Shown here: one piece after another, positions 1 through 9,837 of the stretch
Numbering within the stretch: the first letter of the stretch is position 1
How the letters are laid out: each line of letters begins with the position of its first letter
From: Anaeromyxobacter dehalogenans 2CP-1
Lineage (GTDB): Bacteria > Myxococcota > Myxococcia > Myxococcales > Anaeromyxobacteraceae
Length of the DNA stretch: 64,000 nt
Direction: 5' to 3'
Assembly (NCBI RefSeq): GCF_000022145.1
Contig: NC_011891.1
Coordinates: 3,454,501-3,518,500, forward strand
Position numbers and translations under genes: made by a program
The notes under the pieces: model-generated
The model's database searches: none
The model's input: only the letters and a program-made list of their open reading frames with translations
What the model was told of the DNA's origin: nothing

Positions 1-1626
1 CGACACCGAGAGTCGCCCGCGCGAGTCGGTCCAGCGCGCGGCGAGCCCCTTCGCCTCCTGCTGGCTCCCGCCGGCGCCCTCGGTCGGGCCGCCCACCAGC
101 ACCGCCCGCCCGCCGCCGCGGAGCAGCCCGGCGAGCCGCTCGCACGCGCTCATGCACGAGGGCGAGGTGAGCGCCACCACGCGGCCGCGGAACCCGCCCT
201 CGGCCGGGTCCGGCCGGAGCGGCGGCTCCAGCAGCGCCGGGGTGAAGTCGTCGCCCGCCTTGCGCGCGCCGCGGATCGACTCGAGCACCCGCTCCGGCTC
301 GGAGCGCGACCGGACGCCCACCGCGGGCGCGCCGCCCAGCATCGGCGCGCGCTCGCGGTACACGCCCTCGTTGAACTCGGTGGCGCGCAGCACCAGCGCG
401 CCGCCCGGCGACGACGCGCCGGCGGGCAGGAGCATCCGCGCCAGCGCGGTCGAGTGCGAGAGGTACCCGCCGCCGTTCTGGCGCAGGTCGAGCACCAGGT
501 CGGCGCCCCGGGCGTCGCAGGCGCGCAGGAACTCGCCCAGCACCTCGGTGAACGGGCGGCGCTCGCCGTCCGCGGAGAGCGCCTCGGTGTGGAGCGAGAG
601 GAGCTGCGCGTAGCACACCGGCTGGCCCGCCGGCCCCGGCACCTCGCCGAGGCGCACCGCCGGCCCGCCGCCGTCGCCGGTGTACGTCCGGAGCGCGGCC
701 GCCTCGTCCGGCGCGAAGATCGAGTCGGTCCGGCGCACCCCGCCGGCCGGGTCGCCGCCGTCCACCAGCGCGGCCGCAGCCTCGCCCAGGCCGGCCGTCC
801 GGATCCCGGTGCGGGCCAGGAGCGCACGGCCCAGCGCGCCGCGCTCCGCGCCCGGCGAGGCCCACCACGGCAGGCGCACCGTCCGGCGGGCGCCGCGGGC
901 GATCACGGTCAGGGCGGCGGTGGCGCGGTCGGGGTGCAGGAAGTCGCGGCGGGTGAGCGCGTCCACGGCGCGCTCGTCGCGGGCCGCGGCCGAGCTGCCC
1001 GGCAGGTGCGCGGCGAGCACGTCCATCGCCTCGCGCACCGGGCGGCCGTCGATCGCGACGACGCGGGTGCCGGGCGCGAGCAGCGCACCCGGGTCGTCGA
1101 ATCCGGCGCTCGCCAGCGCCTGGCGCAGCGCCGGCGAGCGGCTCGCCACGTAGACCCGGCCGTCGGAGGCGAGGCGCAGGCCGACGCCGAGCGCGACCTG
1201 GGGCGCGCCGGAGGGCACCCGCAGCAGCAGGTGCCCGTCCTCGAACCCGGCCACGCAGCGGCGCATCCGGTCGTAGAACCGGAGCGGATCGCGCTCGACC
1301 GCGACGGCGCGCTCGCCCTCGACGCACGCCTCGAGGTGGGCGCGCGGCTCGAACGCCGGGCGGCCGGCGGCGGCGAGCGTGAACGGCTTGGTGGTGAGGA
1401 ACACGTATCGCGCCTCGATGGCCTGCCGGAGCTCGCAGGCGATCCGGGCGCGCTCGGCCGCGGGGCAGAGCGGCCCCTCCCCGTCGCAGGCCGCGGGCGC
1501 GGGCTCCGGCGCGGCGTCGCAGGCGGCCGATCCGGGCGCGGGCGCCGCGGCCGAGGCGTTCGCCGCGGGCAGCGGGGAGGCCAGCGCGAGGAGCGCGGCG
1601 AGCGGGAGGAGCAGGACGGGACGCAT
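1..1626 (-). CDS. Exported S41-family serine peptidase, C-terminus cut by the window edge
   Basis: The frame is open from an ATG at 1626 down to base 1 (542 residues seen; the end lies outside). The N-terminus has an arginine then a leucine/alanine-rich hydrophobic stretch, a likely Sec signal peptide, followed by a Cys/Pro/Ala linker. The second half resembles tail-specific (C-terminal processing) peptidases of family S41: a region with DLVLDLRQNGGG at about 415-426, then TSPSCMSACE at 487-496 where Ser493 matches the nucleophile of the SASE motif, then VGGPTEGAGG. In CtpA a Lys about 25 residues after the Ser is needed; here that place is Ala518, so the enzyme would belong to the Lys-less tricorn/IRBP-like branch or be inactive. 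A role in periplasmic protein turnover is inference. It is divergent from the small gene at 1873. Confidence 0.75.
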   Translation of the reverse strand, partial: MRPVLLLPLAALLALASPLPAANASAAAPAPGSAACDAAPEPAPAACDGEGPLCPAAERARIACELRQAIEARYVFLTTKPFTLAAAGRPAFEPRAHLEACVEGERAVAVERDPLRFYDRMRRCVAGFEDGHLLLRVPSGAPQVALGVGLRLASDGRVYVASRSPALRQALASAGFDDPGALLAPGTRVVAIDGRPVREAMDVLAAHLPGSSAAARDERAVDALTRRDFLHPDRATAALTVIARGARRTVRLPWWASPGAERGALGRALLARTGIRTAGLGEAAAALVDGGDPAGGVRRTDSIFAPDEAAALRTYTGDGGGPAVRLGEVPGPAGQPVCYAQLLSLHTEALSADGERRPFTEVLGEFLRACDARGADLVLDLRQNGGGYLSHSTALARMLLPAGASSPGGALVLRATEFNEGVYRERAPMLGGAPAVGVRSRSEPERVLESIRGARKAGDDFTPALLEPPLRPDPAEGGFRGRVVALTSPSCMSACERLAGLLRGGGRAVLVGGPTEGAGGSQQEAKGLAARWTDSRGRLSVS

Positions 1627-1818
1627 CGGTGCGGGAGGGGCGCGCCGGGGCGAGGGCCCCGCGCGCTCCCCTCGAACGCCTCACCAGGCGCGAGACATTC
1701 CGCCGGACGCACCTCCAGCGCGCGCGGTGTCGCGCGATGTGCGCGTCCTCCGCACCTCGCCTCCACGCGCTCCCTCGCCCCGGCAGATGGGCTCGCGGAT
1801 GTCAAGGTCGCGCCGAAT

Positions 1819-1846
1819 TTGCGGAAACAGCCGGCGTGCGTACCAT
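1819..1846 (+). promoter_or_regulatory. Possible sigma70-type promoter for the gene at 1873
   Basis: TTGCGG at 1819-1824 and TACCAT at 1841-1846 are separated by 16 bases, lie in the least GC-rich part of the gap, and would start transcription just before the GGAGGA ribosome site at about 1859. Matches to consensus are 3/6 and 4/6, so this is only a candidate. Confidence 0.3.
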
Positions 1847-1872
1847 GGGGCCCACTGTGGGAGGACGCAGGA

Positions 1873-2184
1873 ATGGCCGCAACGGACAAGCAGAAGCAGT
1901 CGCTCTACTTCCCGGAGGAGACGCTCCGCGAGATCATGAGCGAGGCGGTGCGCCTCGATCGTTCGCTCTCGTGGACGGTGCAGCAGGCGTGGCGCCTCGC
2001 CCGGAACGAGCTGAAGCGCTTCCCGTCGGTGAACGCGTGCGGTGAGATCGCGCGCGGCCCGGCCCCGGCGCACGCCCCTCGCGAGCGCAGCGCACCGCTC
2101 CCGGCGACGATGGAGCGGCGCGAGCCCTCCGAGCAGGTGCGGGAGTTCCTGAAGGGCAAGTTCGACCGCGAGCTCGCGGGCTGA
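1873..2184 (+). CDS. Small ribbon-helix-helix-like protein (TIGR04563-type)
   Basis: A 103-residue protein starting at an ATG 7-8 bases after GGAGGA. Residues about 10-45 (SLYFPEETLREIMSEAVRLD then a Trp-containing helix) look like a ribbon-helix-helix fold: a short strand followed by two helices in which a DRSLSW turn precedes a QQAW helix. The same pattern occurs in a family of short myxobacterial proteins I recall as TIGR04563; that assignment is from memory. The C-terminal half is low complexity (Ala/Pro/Arg), ending in a charged KGKFDRELAG tail. RHH proteins usually bind DNA as dimers, so a regulator is possible, but no operator or partner is evident. It has its own candidate promoter and is divergent from the S41 peptidase gene. 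Confidence 0.7.
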   Translation: MAATDKQKQSLYFPEETLREIMSEAVRLDRSLSWTVQQAWRLARNELKRFPSVNACGEIARGPAPAHAPRERSAPLPATMERREPSEQVREFLKGKFDRELAG

Positions 2185-2248
2185 ACGTGCGCGATGCGCG
2201 GGGCGGGCGCGCGCGGTTCGCGCGCGGCCCCCGCCCCGCACGAACCGG

Positions 2249-4441
2249 CTACGGGCACCCGGCCGGCTTCGCGAACGACTCCGTCACGGTCACCGCCCCC
2301 GAGGCGTCCACGGTGCCGAGCGCGCCGACGCCGACCCCATACGCGGCGAAGGCGTCCCACACCAGGCACGCGTGCGCCGCCGCGTCCGGGCTCGCCGCCG
2401 CGGACACGGCCTGGAGGATGCCGTCGCGCATGTCCTCGAACGCGGGCGTGGACGGCGTGTAGTTCATCCCGTCCACCAGGTAGTCGAGCAGCAGCGACTT
2501 GCCGAGCCCGGCGGTCTGGAAGGACTGGAACAGGCGCCAGCCGATGGCCCCGTACACCTCGCCGTCGAGGTGGACCTCGGTGCCGGCCACGTCGCCGTAG
2601 GTGCGCGGGTACCCGGTGTACGGCGCGGTCCGGATGCCGAGCGGGTTGCTCGCGGCGTACTCGCCGACCCGGTCGTCCTCGTTCATCACCACCGCGAGCA
2701 CGTCGCTCATGCCCTCGCCGATCGCGCCGGCCAGCGGGCCGCTCATGCCGCCGATCATGCGCCAGGTGAGGCCGTGCCCGTACTCGTGGAAGACGACGTC
2801 GGAGTCGAGATCGCCGTCCACCATCAGCGGCGCCGGGTCCTTCCGCCGCGCGGTGGCGTTCACGCCGGTCGCGCCCTTCAGCGTCGCGCCGTCGTTCTGC
2901 GAGATCATCACCGCCGGGATCCGGATCTTCCGCTCGGTCCCGCCCATGGTGAAGATCGCGTCGCCGCCCTGGTTGTTGGCCACGATCACCGCCACCGCGC
3001 CCGCCGCCTGCGCGTTCAGCACCTTCACGGTGAAGTTGCAGCCGCCGCGATCCACCAGCGCGATGCGCCCGGAGACCGCGTTCTGGACGGCCTCGCAGGC
3101 GTCGGTGGCCGTGCCGGTGCCGTCGTCCACCAGCAGCACGTCCCCGGTGACGCCGGCGGTGGTGAGCGACGGGCCGAACTCGGCGCCGGCCGCGTCGTAG
3201 CTCCCCGCGATCCCGGCGGGCGCGTTCACCACCACCTCGAGCGGCGGGACCGGGCCGTTCCACAGGTACATCTGCATGCGCGGGGAGCGCCCGTCGGTGG
3301 GCGTCGCGAAGTTCGCGTTGTCGGTGCCGCCGCCGTCCTGCGCCTCGGCGTTCACCGAGTCCCGCTCCTTCCCGCCGCGCCCGAAGTTGGAGTCCTGGAA
3401 GTTCCCGGCCGCCTCGTCGAAGCCGTGGACGTACAGGACGTCGTGGATCACGTTGTTCAGGTAGAACAGGTTCTGGACCGCCACCGCGCGGTTCCCCGAC
3501 GTGGAGGGCTGCGCGGTCAGGTCGGCCGCGGTGAGGAAGTTCCCGTCGGTGACCGCCGTGCCGCCGCGGTCGGGCCGGTTGTTCGCGTCCGCGTCGAGGT
3601 AGGCGTTCACGTTGTTGCCGGCGATGTCGATGGTGGACTGGGTGCCGGGGTAGAGCCACCCGACGGGCGACTCCGCGCTGCCGGCCGCCGGCCCGGAGAC
3701 GACCGCCTGCGGCGTCTTGGAGGGATCCTCCACGAACACGGCGTAGCTGTCGTTCGCGGTGCGCAGCTCGACCGAGCGGATCGCCCCGTCGCCCGCGACG
3801 AGCGTGTGGTGCAGGAGGTTGCCCCGCTCGCTCCAGGTCTCGACCAGGAAGCCGGCGCGCAGCGCGCCGCCCGCCTCGGAGATCGCCACGCGCTCCACCG
3901 TGGGCGCGGCGTGGAACCGCGCCGGGTCGCGCGCGAAGACCGTGAGCTCGCCGTCGCGCCCGGTCGCCGCGGGCGCGGTGGCGGGCAGGTACCCCAGCCG
4001 CCGCAGCGCGGCCTCGAGCGCCTGCGCCGCCGTGACGCGCGCCGGCGCGACGCCGCCCCCGGCCACGGGCGCGAGGCCGTCCACGAGGTGGATCAGCCGC
4101 CCGGAGGCGTCCACCGCGGCGCGCGCGTAGGCGCCCGCCACCCGCAGCCCGCCGGCGCGCTGCTCGAGCCGGAGGTGGGTGATCCCGCCCCGGCCCCGCG
4201 ACTCCGCCGACACGGCGAGGCCGTCCACCGCGGCGCGGGTCGCCCCGTGGGACCGCAGGAACCCCGCCACGACGTCCGTCGCCGGCGCCCGCGAGGGCGG
4301 GGTGAGCGCCCCGCCGGGCCCGCCGCGGTACACGCGCGCGCCGGGCGCGGCGGCGGCGCCGACCGGCGCGGCCACGAGGAGGAGCAGCGCGCAACCGACG
4401 GCGGCGCGGACCCGACGACCTGGACCGACTGCATCACGCAT
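2249..4441 (-). CDS. Secreted M36 (fungalysin-type) zinc metalloprotease with PA domain
   Basis: A 730-residue preproprotein. ATG at 4441 is preferred over an upstream ATG at 4516 because it is preceded by a G-rich ribosome site and gives a clean signal peptide (MRDAVGPGRRVR then a Leu/Ala/Val core). An FTP-like propeptide follows (about 60-170). The catalytic domain holds HEYGH at 552-556 with the downstream GEGMSDV carrying the third zinc ligand. A protease-associated (PA) domain is inserted before the active site at about 425-525 (IALVDRGGCNF is typical). The family cleaves extracellular proteins after autoprocessing of its propeptide; the job here is probably nutrition or predation, which is inference. 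It stands alone, with 204 bases before the next minus-strand gene. Confidence 0.88.
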   Translation of the reverse strand: MRDAVGPGRRVRAAVGCALLLLVAAPVGAAAAPGARVYRGGPGGALTPPSRAPATDVVAGFLRSHGATRAAVDGLAVSAESRGRGGITHLRLEQRAGGLRVAGAYARAAVDASGRLIHLVDGLAPVAGGGVAPARVTAAQALEAALRRLGYLPATAPAATGRDGELTVFARDPARFHAAPTVERVAISEAGGALRAGFLVETWSERGNLLHHTLVAGDGAIRSVELRTANDSYAVFVEDPSKTPQAVVSGPAAGSAESPVGWLYPGTQSTIDIAGNNVNAYLDADANNRPDRGGTAVTDGNFLTAADLTAQPSTSGNRAVAVQNLFYLNNVIHDVLYVHGFDEAAGNFQDSNFGRGGKERDSVNAEAQDGGGTDNANFATPTDGRSPRMQMYLWNGPVPPLEVVVNAPAGIAGSYDAAGAEFGPSLTTAGVTGDVLLVDDGTGTATDACEAVQNAVSGRIALVDRGGCNFTVKVLNAQAAGAVAVIVANNQGGDAIFTMGGTERKIRIPAVMISQNDGATLKGATGVNATARRKDPAPLMVDGDLDSDVVFHEYGHGLTWRMIGGMSGPLAGAIGEGMSDVLAVVMNEDDRVGEYAASNPLGIRTAPYTGYPRTYGDVAGTEVHLDGEVYGAIGWRLFQSFQTAGLGKSLLLDYLVDGMNYTPSTPAFEDMRDGILQAVSAAASPDAAAHACLVWDAFAAYGVGVGALGTVDASGAVTVTESFAKPAGCP

Positions 4442-4645
4442 GGCAAAACCCCCGCTGGATCGAGCCCGGGGCGGCCGCGTCCTCCGCGGGCGCGCCGCGA
4501 CCCGGAACCCTGCCAATAGCCGTGCGAGGGCGGCGGGGGAATGGTCCCGGGCTGGTCCGGGCCCGGAGAGGTGGCGCCGCTGACGCCGCGTGGGGTGTGG
4601 CGTTGCCGGATGCCCCGCTGGCGCGCCGCGTCGACGCCGGCGCCG

Positions 4646-5329
4646 CTAGAGGCGGCAGCCCGCGAGCTCCGGGCTCGCGGCCAGCAGCGCGTCGAAGCGG
4701 CGCACGAACACGGGCGCGGTGGGCGCGGTCAGGAGCCCGGGGGCGCCGCGCACCGAGACGTCCACCACGCGCCGGGCGGTCGCGTCGTCGCCGCCGACCA
4801 TGGCCGCGAACGTGGAGAGCGACTCGCCGCCCCCGCGCGCGAGGTCCTTCTGCAGGTCCCGGAACCCGTTCAGCGCGAACCGGTGCAGCTCGGCGCTGCG
4901 CCGCGCCGCGGGCGCGCCGGCCGCCTGGCCCTCCGGGACCATCTGCACGTGGTACTCGCGCGGCGAGAACTTCATGAGCGACCCGGTCAGCACGTCCACG
5001 CCGCCCGACACGAGGGTGCTGCTCACGTCCAGGATCGCGACCGGGTTGAACGCGCGCTCCAGCGCGAACTCCTGGGTCGCGTAGCCGGGGGCCTCGAACC
5101 GGGCCACGAACTGGCGGCCGCCCATGAAGTTGCGCGACATGTCGATCGTGAGCGGCAGCTCGCCGCGGTACTGGCCGTCGATGGTGAGGCGCACGCCGGG
5201 CGCGTTCGCGTCGAAGGTGAGCGTGTCGTGCGTGCCGGTGAAGAGGGTGGCGCAGCCGCCCAGCAGCAGCAGCGGCGCGAGCGCGAGCAGGGCTGCGAGG
5301 CGGAGCGTGCGGCGGGGTGGCGTGGTCAT
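4646..5329 (-). CDS. PEGA-like lipoprotein
   Basis: A 227-residue protein. The ATG at 5329 starts a lipoprotein signal: twin Arg, a Leu-rich core and the lipobox LGGC with Cys26. Residues about 38-60 (APGVRLTIDGQYRGELPLTID) look like a PEGA repeat, a beta-sandwich found in surface lipoproteins. The rest is alpha-helical, ending in a region rich in Arg and Ala with no recognisable catalytic motif. No function can be assigned beyond a probable envelope-anchored protein. It is divergent from the hydrolase gene at 5515, with 185 bases between them, so the two may share a control region. Confidence 0.7.
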   Translation of the reverse strand: MTTPPRRTLRLAALLALAPLLLLGGCATLFTGTHDTLTFDANAPGVRLTIDGQYRGELPLTIDMSRNFMGGRQFVARFEAPGYATQEFALERAFNPVAILDVSSTLVSGGVDVLTGSLMKFSPREYHVQMVPEGQAAGAPAARRSAELHRFALNGFRDLQKDLARGGGESLSTFAAMVGGDDATARRVVDVSVRGAPGLLTAPTAPVFVRRFDALLAASPELAGCRL

Positions 5330-5514
5330 GGCGTCGGTCTCCGGGGAGCGCCGGCGGATCGCGCGGCGTGCACTCACGGTGGGTGATTGTGCCCGGCCGC
5401 GCGGCGAGGGCAAGTCCCGCGTCCGCGGGCGGTCCACCGTGCGCGACCGCGGCAGCGCCCTTACACCCCTGCCCGCGCCGCGGGCCGCGGCGCCCCACCC
5501 CGGAGCCCGCACCC

Positions 5515-6549
<1,035 letters not shown>

Positions 6550-6857
6550 GACCGAGCCGGGCCGATCCCCGGGCGCCGCGCCGTCCACCGGGCACACCGC
6601 CGGGGCCGGCGCCGGAAGCGCTGCGCGCGAAGGACGTCGGTCCTGCGCGTGCTCCGACCCCGCCCGGCGGCCGGGTGGGCGGCAGGCCCTCGCGGTACGT
6701 GCGGCCGCGATCGCGACGGGGCGTGCCGCAGCCCCGGCGGACGGCCCCGACGAGGGAACGAGCCGGGCGGTCGCGCGGCCCGATGGCTCGGGTATGCTCG
6801 CCCTCCCGGCCACGTGCCGCCGCGCTCCCGCGGCACGCCGCGGTTGCCCGAGGAGAC
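6550..6857. other. Intergenic gap without a recognised gene
   Basis: 308 bases of GC-rich sequence between the hydrolase and the CheR-type gene. A possible -10 hexamer TATGCT at 6793-6798 has no matching -35. I see no open frame with coding character. Confidence 0.4.
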
Positions 6858-7718
6858 ATGACGAATCCCGCGCGCTCCAGCGCACCGGCGGATCGGCTCC
6901 CGAACGCTCACCTGGCGGAGATCCTCTCCCTCGTCCGCACGCGCCACGGGCTCGACCTGAGCGGCTACCGGCGCGGCACCATCGAGCGGCGCTTGCGCAC
7001 CGCCATGATCGCCGCCGGCGCGAGCTCGAGCGCGGCGTACCTGGACCGGCTCCGGGCGGACCGGCGGCTGGCCGGGGATCTGCTCGCGCGCCTCACGGTG
7101 AAGGTGAGCCGCTTCTACCGGGACGCGGCGGCCGTGGAGCGCGTGCGCGAGGCGCTGGCCGCGCGCCTGGCGGCGGCGCCGGGGAGGCTCGCCGTCTGGA
7201 GCGCCGGCTGCGCCCGCGGCGAGGAGCCGTACACGCTCGCGATGATCCTCGACGACCTGGGCGCGCCCGCAGGGCCGGACGTGGTCGCGACCGACGTGGC
7301 GCCGGACGCGCTCGCCGCCGCGGAGGTGGCGACCTACCCCGCCGCGGCGCTCATCGAGCTGCCCCGGGCGTACCGCGATCGCCACCTGACGCCGGTGCTC
7401 GGGAGCGGCGGCGCCGGGTTCCGCGTCCACCCGTCCATCCGGGCGCGGGTGCGGGCGCTCCGGCACGATCTCTCCACCGCGCGCGCTCCGCCCGATCCGC
7501 GCCGGTTCGACCTGGTCGCGTGCCGCAACACGCTCATCTACTTCCAGCCGGCGCTGCAGCGGCGCGCGCTGGAGCTGCTGCTCGACGCGCTCGCGCCGGG
7601 CGCGCTCCTCTGGCTGGGGCCGGCGGAGTGGCCGGCGGGGCTGGGCGGCGGGAGGCTCGAGGTCCTCGACCGCCGCGCCCGCCTGTTCCGCGCGATCGGA
7701 GGGAGCGCCGATGCGTAG
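6858..7718 (+). CDS. CheR-type SAM-dependent protein-glutamate methyltransferase
   Basis: A 286-residue protein starting at an ATG 2-6 bases after AGGAG (6851-6855). The N-terminal helical domain (to about residue 75) is CheR-like (GLDLSGYRRGTIERRL). The SAM-binding fold carries WSAGCARGEEPYTLAM (Gly117-Met about 128), with Arg223 in CRNTLIYF as the second family hallmark. CheR enzymes methylate glutamates on chemoreceptors or, in CheR-like hybrids, on unknown targets. No receptor or CheB is encoded nearby. The stop overlaps the following kinase start by 8 bases, so the two are translationally coupled. This gene plus the kinase reproduces in two polypeptides the CheR, coiled-coil and kinase order seen in single-chain hybrid sensors. 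Confidence 0.85.
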   Translation: MTNPARSSAPADRLPNAHLAEILSLVRTRHGLDLSGYRRGTIERRLRTAMIAAGASSSAAYLDRLRADRRLAGDLLARLTVKVSRFYRDAAAVERVREALAARLAAAPGRLAVWSAGCARGEEPYTLAMILDDLGAPAGPDVVATDVAPDALAAAEVATYPAAALIELPRAYRDRHLTPVLGSGGAGFRVHPSIRARVRALRHDLSTARAPPDPRRFDLVACRNTLIYFQPALQRRALELLLDALAPGALLWLGPAEWPAGLGGGRLEVLDRRARLFRAIGGSADA

Positions 7719-9819
7719 GCCGGACCTCTCCATCGGGACCTGGGTGTCGCTCGGGTTCGCGATCGCCGGCGCGCTCCTGGCCGGCGTCGTGGTGCTGGCG
7801 GTCACGCTCCAGGGGCGGATCGCGGCCAGCGCCGACGCGCAGCTCGAGGTCATCGGCCCGCGCGCGGCCGCGGCGGCGTCGCTCGAGAGCGCGGTGCTGC
7901 ACCTCAGCCTGACCGCGCGCGCGTACGCGCTCGCGCCCGAGCCCGCGCGGATGGACGCGCTGCAGGCGGCGCTGCGCCGGCTGGAGGGGGCGGCGGCGCG
8001 CTTCGCGGCGGTGCCGAAGCAGGGCGAGGGGACGGCCCTGGCGGACCGGATCCTGGCGGCGGTCCCGCCGTTCGAGAAGGCGGCGGTCGCCCTCGGCACG
8101 GTCGTGGCGACCGGCGGCGACGACGCCGCGATCCGCGCGCGCGAGGCGACCCTGCCGCCGATGCGCGAGGAGCTGCTGGAGCTGCTCCGGGGCTTCTCCG
8201 CGATCCAGCAGCGGCACGACGCGGGCGCGAGCCACACCATCCTCGCGTACCAGCGCGACACCGTCCGCACCCTGGTGCTCGCCTTCGCCGCCGTGGCCCT
8301 GCTCCTGGCGGTGACCGCCTGGGTGGTCGTCACGGAGGTGCGCCGCCCGGCGAAGCGGCTGGTGGACGCGGCCCGGCGGCTCGCCGCGGGCGACTACTCG
8401 GCCGTGGCGGGCCTGGAGGCACGGACCGCGGCCAGGGGGCCGCGCAGCGAGCTGGCCGAGCTGGCGCGGGCGTTCGCGGCGATGGCGGCGGAGCTGCGCG
8501 ATCGCGAGGAGCGGCTCGCCGCGCAGAACGAGGAGCTCCAGGCCCAGAACGAGGAGCTCCAGTCGAAGGAGGAGGAGCTCCACGGCCAGAACGAGGAGCT
8601 CCAGGTCCAGCAGGAGGAGCTGCAGGCCCAGAACGAGGAGCTCCAGTCGCAGGGCGAGGCGCTCCGGGCCAGCGACGCGCGCCTCACGCAGCTCGTGGAG
8701 GCGCTGTCGCAGGCGGACCGCCGCAAGAACGAGTTCCTGGCGGTGCTGTCGCACGAGCTGCGCAACCCGCTGGCGCCGGTGCTGAACGCGCTCACCGTCC
8801 TCGATCGCGGCGACCCCTCGGGCGAGCAGGGCCGGCACGCGCGCCAGGTCATCGCGCGCCAGGTGGCGCACCTGGCCCGGCTGGTGGACGACCTGCTCGA
8901 CGTCGCCCGCATCACGCAGGGGAAGATCCAGCTCCGCCGGACGCACCTGGAGCTGGGGACGGCGGTGCGGCAGGCCGCCGAGGACCTGGGCTCGCTGCTC
9001 GAGGCGCGCGGCCTCCGGCTGGCGCTCGACGTGCCCGAGCGCGAGCTGTGGGTCCACGCCGACGCGGCGCGCATCGCGCAGGTCGTGGGCAACCTGGTGC
9101 AGAACGCGGCCAAGTTCACCGACGGCGGCGGGACCGTGACGGTCGCCGTGGACGCCACGCCGGACGGGCGAGCCCGGATCCGGGTGCGCGACGACGGCAT
9201 CGGGATGCCACCGGAGGTGCTGGAGCGGCTGTTCCAGCCGTTCGTGCAGGCCGAGGGGACGCTGGCGCGGACCCGCGGCGGCCTGGGGCTGGGGCTCGCG
9301 CTGGTGAAGGGGCTGGTCGAGCTGCACGGCGGCACGGTCGGCGCCGCGAGCGCCGGGGCTGGGCGCGGGGCGACGTTCACGGTGGAGCTGCCGCTCGACG
9401 GCGTGCCGGTCCGCGCCGCCGACGCCGCAGCGCCACGCCCGGCCGCGCCGCGCCGGGTGCTCGTGGTCGAGGACAACCCGGACTCCGCCGAGACGCTGCG
9501 CGACCTGCTCGAGCTGGCCGGCCACCACGCCGACATCGCGCTCGACGGACGGCAGGCGCTGGAGCGCTGCCGCACGGCGCGCCCGGACGCGATCGTGTGC
9601 GACCTGGGGCTGCCCGACATGGACGGCTACGAGCTGGCGCGCACGCTGCGCGCCGACCCGGAGCTGTCGTCCGTGCTGCTCGTCGCCCTCTCCGGCTACG
9701 CCCTGCCCGACGACCTGGCCCGCTCGGCGCAGGCCGGCTTCGACGCGCACCTCGCCAAGCCGGCGCGCTTCGAGGCCATCGAGGCGCTGCTGGCGGGGGC
9801 GCACCGGCAGCGCGGCTGA
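7711..9819 (+). CDS. Membrane hybrid histidine kinase with heptad-repeat coiled coil
   Basis: A 702-residue hybrid kinase. Order: cytoplasmic start, TM1 (about 12-32), a four-helix-like periplasmic sensor, TM2 (about 188-208), HAMP (about 209-265), seven perfect heptads of the AQNEELQ type (271-319), then HisKA with His348 in LSHELRNPL. An HATPase domain follows (N box NLVQNAAKF, G boxes DDGIGMP and GGLGLGLAL), and a C-terminal receiver with Asp631 in CDLGLPDMDG. It overlaps the CheR-type gene by 8 bases, suggesting a joint complex. The input signal is unknown. The phosphoryl group should move from His348 to Asp631, and output would need an Hpt or another partner outside this gene. Confidence 0.9.
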   Translation: MRRPDLSIGTWVSLGFAIAGALLAGVVVLAVTLQGRIAASADAQLEVIGPRAAAAASLESAVLHLSLTARAYALAPEPARMDALQAALRRLEGAAARFAAVPKQGEGTALADRILAAVPPFEKAAVALGTVVATGGDDAAIRAREATLPPMREELLELLRGFSAIQQRHDAGASHTILAYQRDTVRTLVLAFAAVALLLAVTAWVVVTEVRRPAKRLVDAARRLAAGDYSAVAGLEARTAARGPRSELAELARAFAAMAAELRDREERLAAQNEELQAQNEELQSKEEELHGQNEELQVQQEELQAQNEELQSQGEALRASDARLTQLVEALSQADRRKNEFLAVLSHELRNPLAPVLNALTVLDRGDPSGEQGRHARQVIARQVAHLARLVDDLLDVARITQGKIQLRRTHLELGTAVRQAAEDLGSLLEARGLRLALDVPERELWVHADAARIAQVVGNLVQNAAKFTDGGGTVTVAVDATPDGRARIRVRDDGIGMPPEVLERLFQPFVQAEGTLARTRGGLGLGLALVKGLVELHGGTVGAASAGAGRGATFTVELPLDGVPVRAADAAAPRPAAPRRVLVVEDNPDSAETLRDLLELAGHHADIALDGRQALERCRTARPDAIVCDLGLPDMDGYELARTLRADPELSSVLLVALSGYALPDDLARSAQAGFDAHLAKPARFEAIEALLAGAHRQRG
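8521..8667 (+). repeat. 21-bp in-frame tandem repeat encoding seven heptads
   Basis: Seven consecutive 21-bp units inside the kinase gene. Exact 18-base words start at 8524 and 8545 and recur in later units with a few changes. Each unit encodes one Q-N-E-E-L-Q-like heptad, giving a straight parallel coiled coil between HAMP and the kinase core. Confidence 0.9.
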
Positions 9820-9837
9820 GCGGGGCCGCAGGGCCGC

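Noticed and set aside
6793-6798. Promoter at TATGCT before the CheR-type gene
   Set aside because: No -35 element at an acceptable distance.
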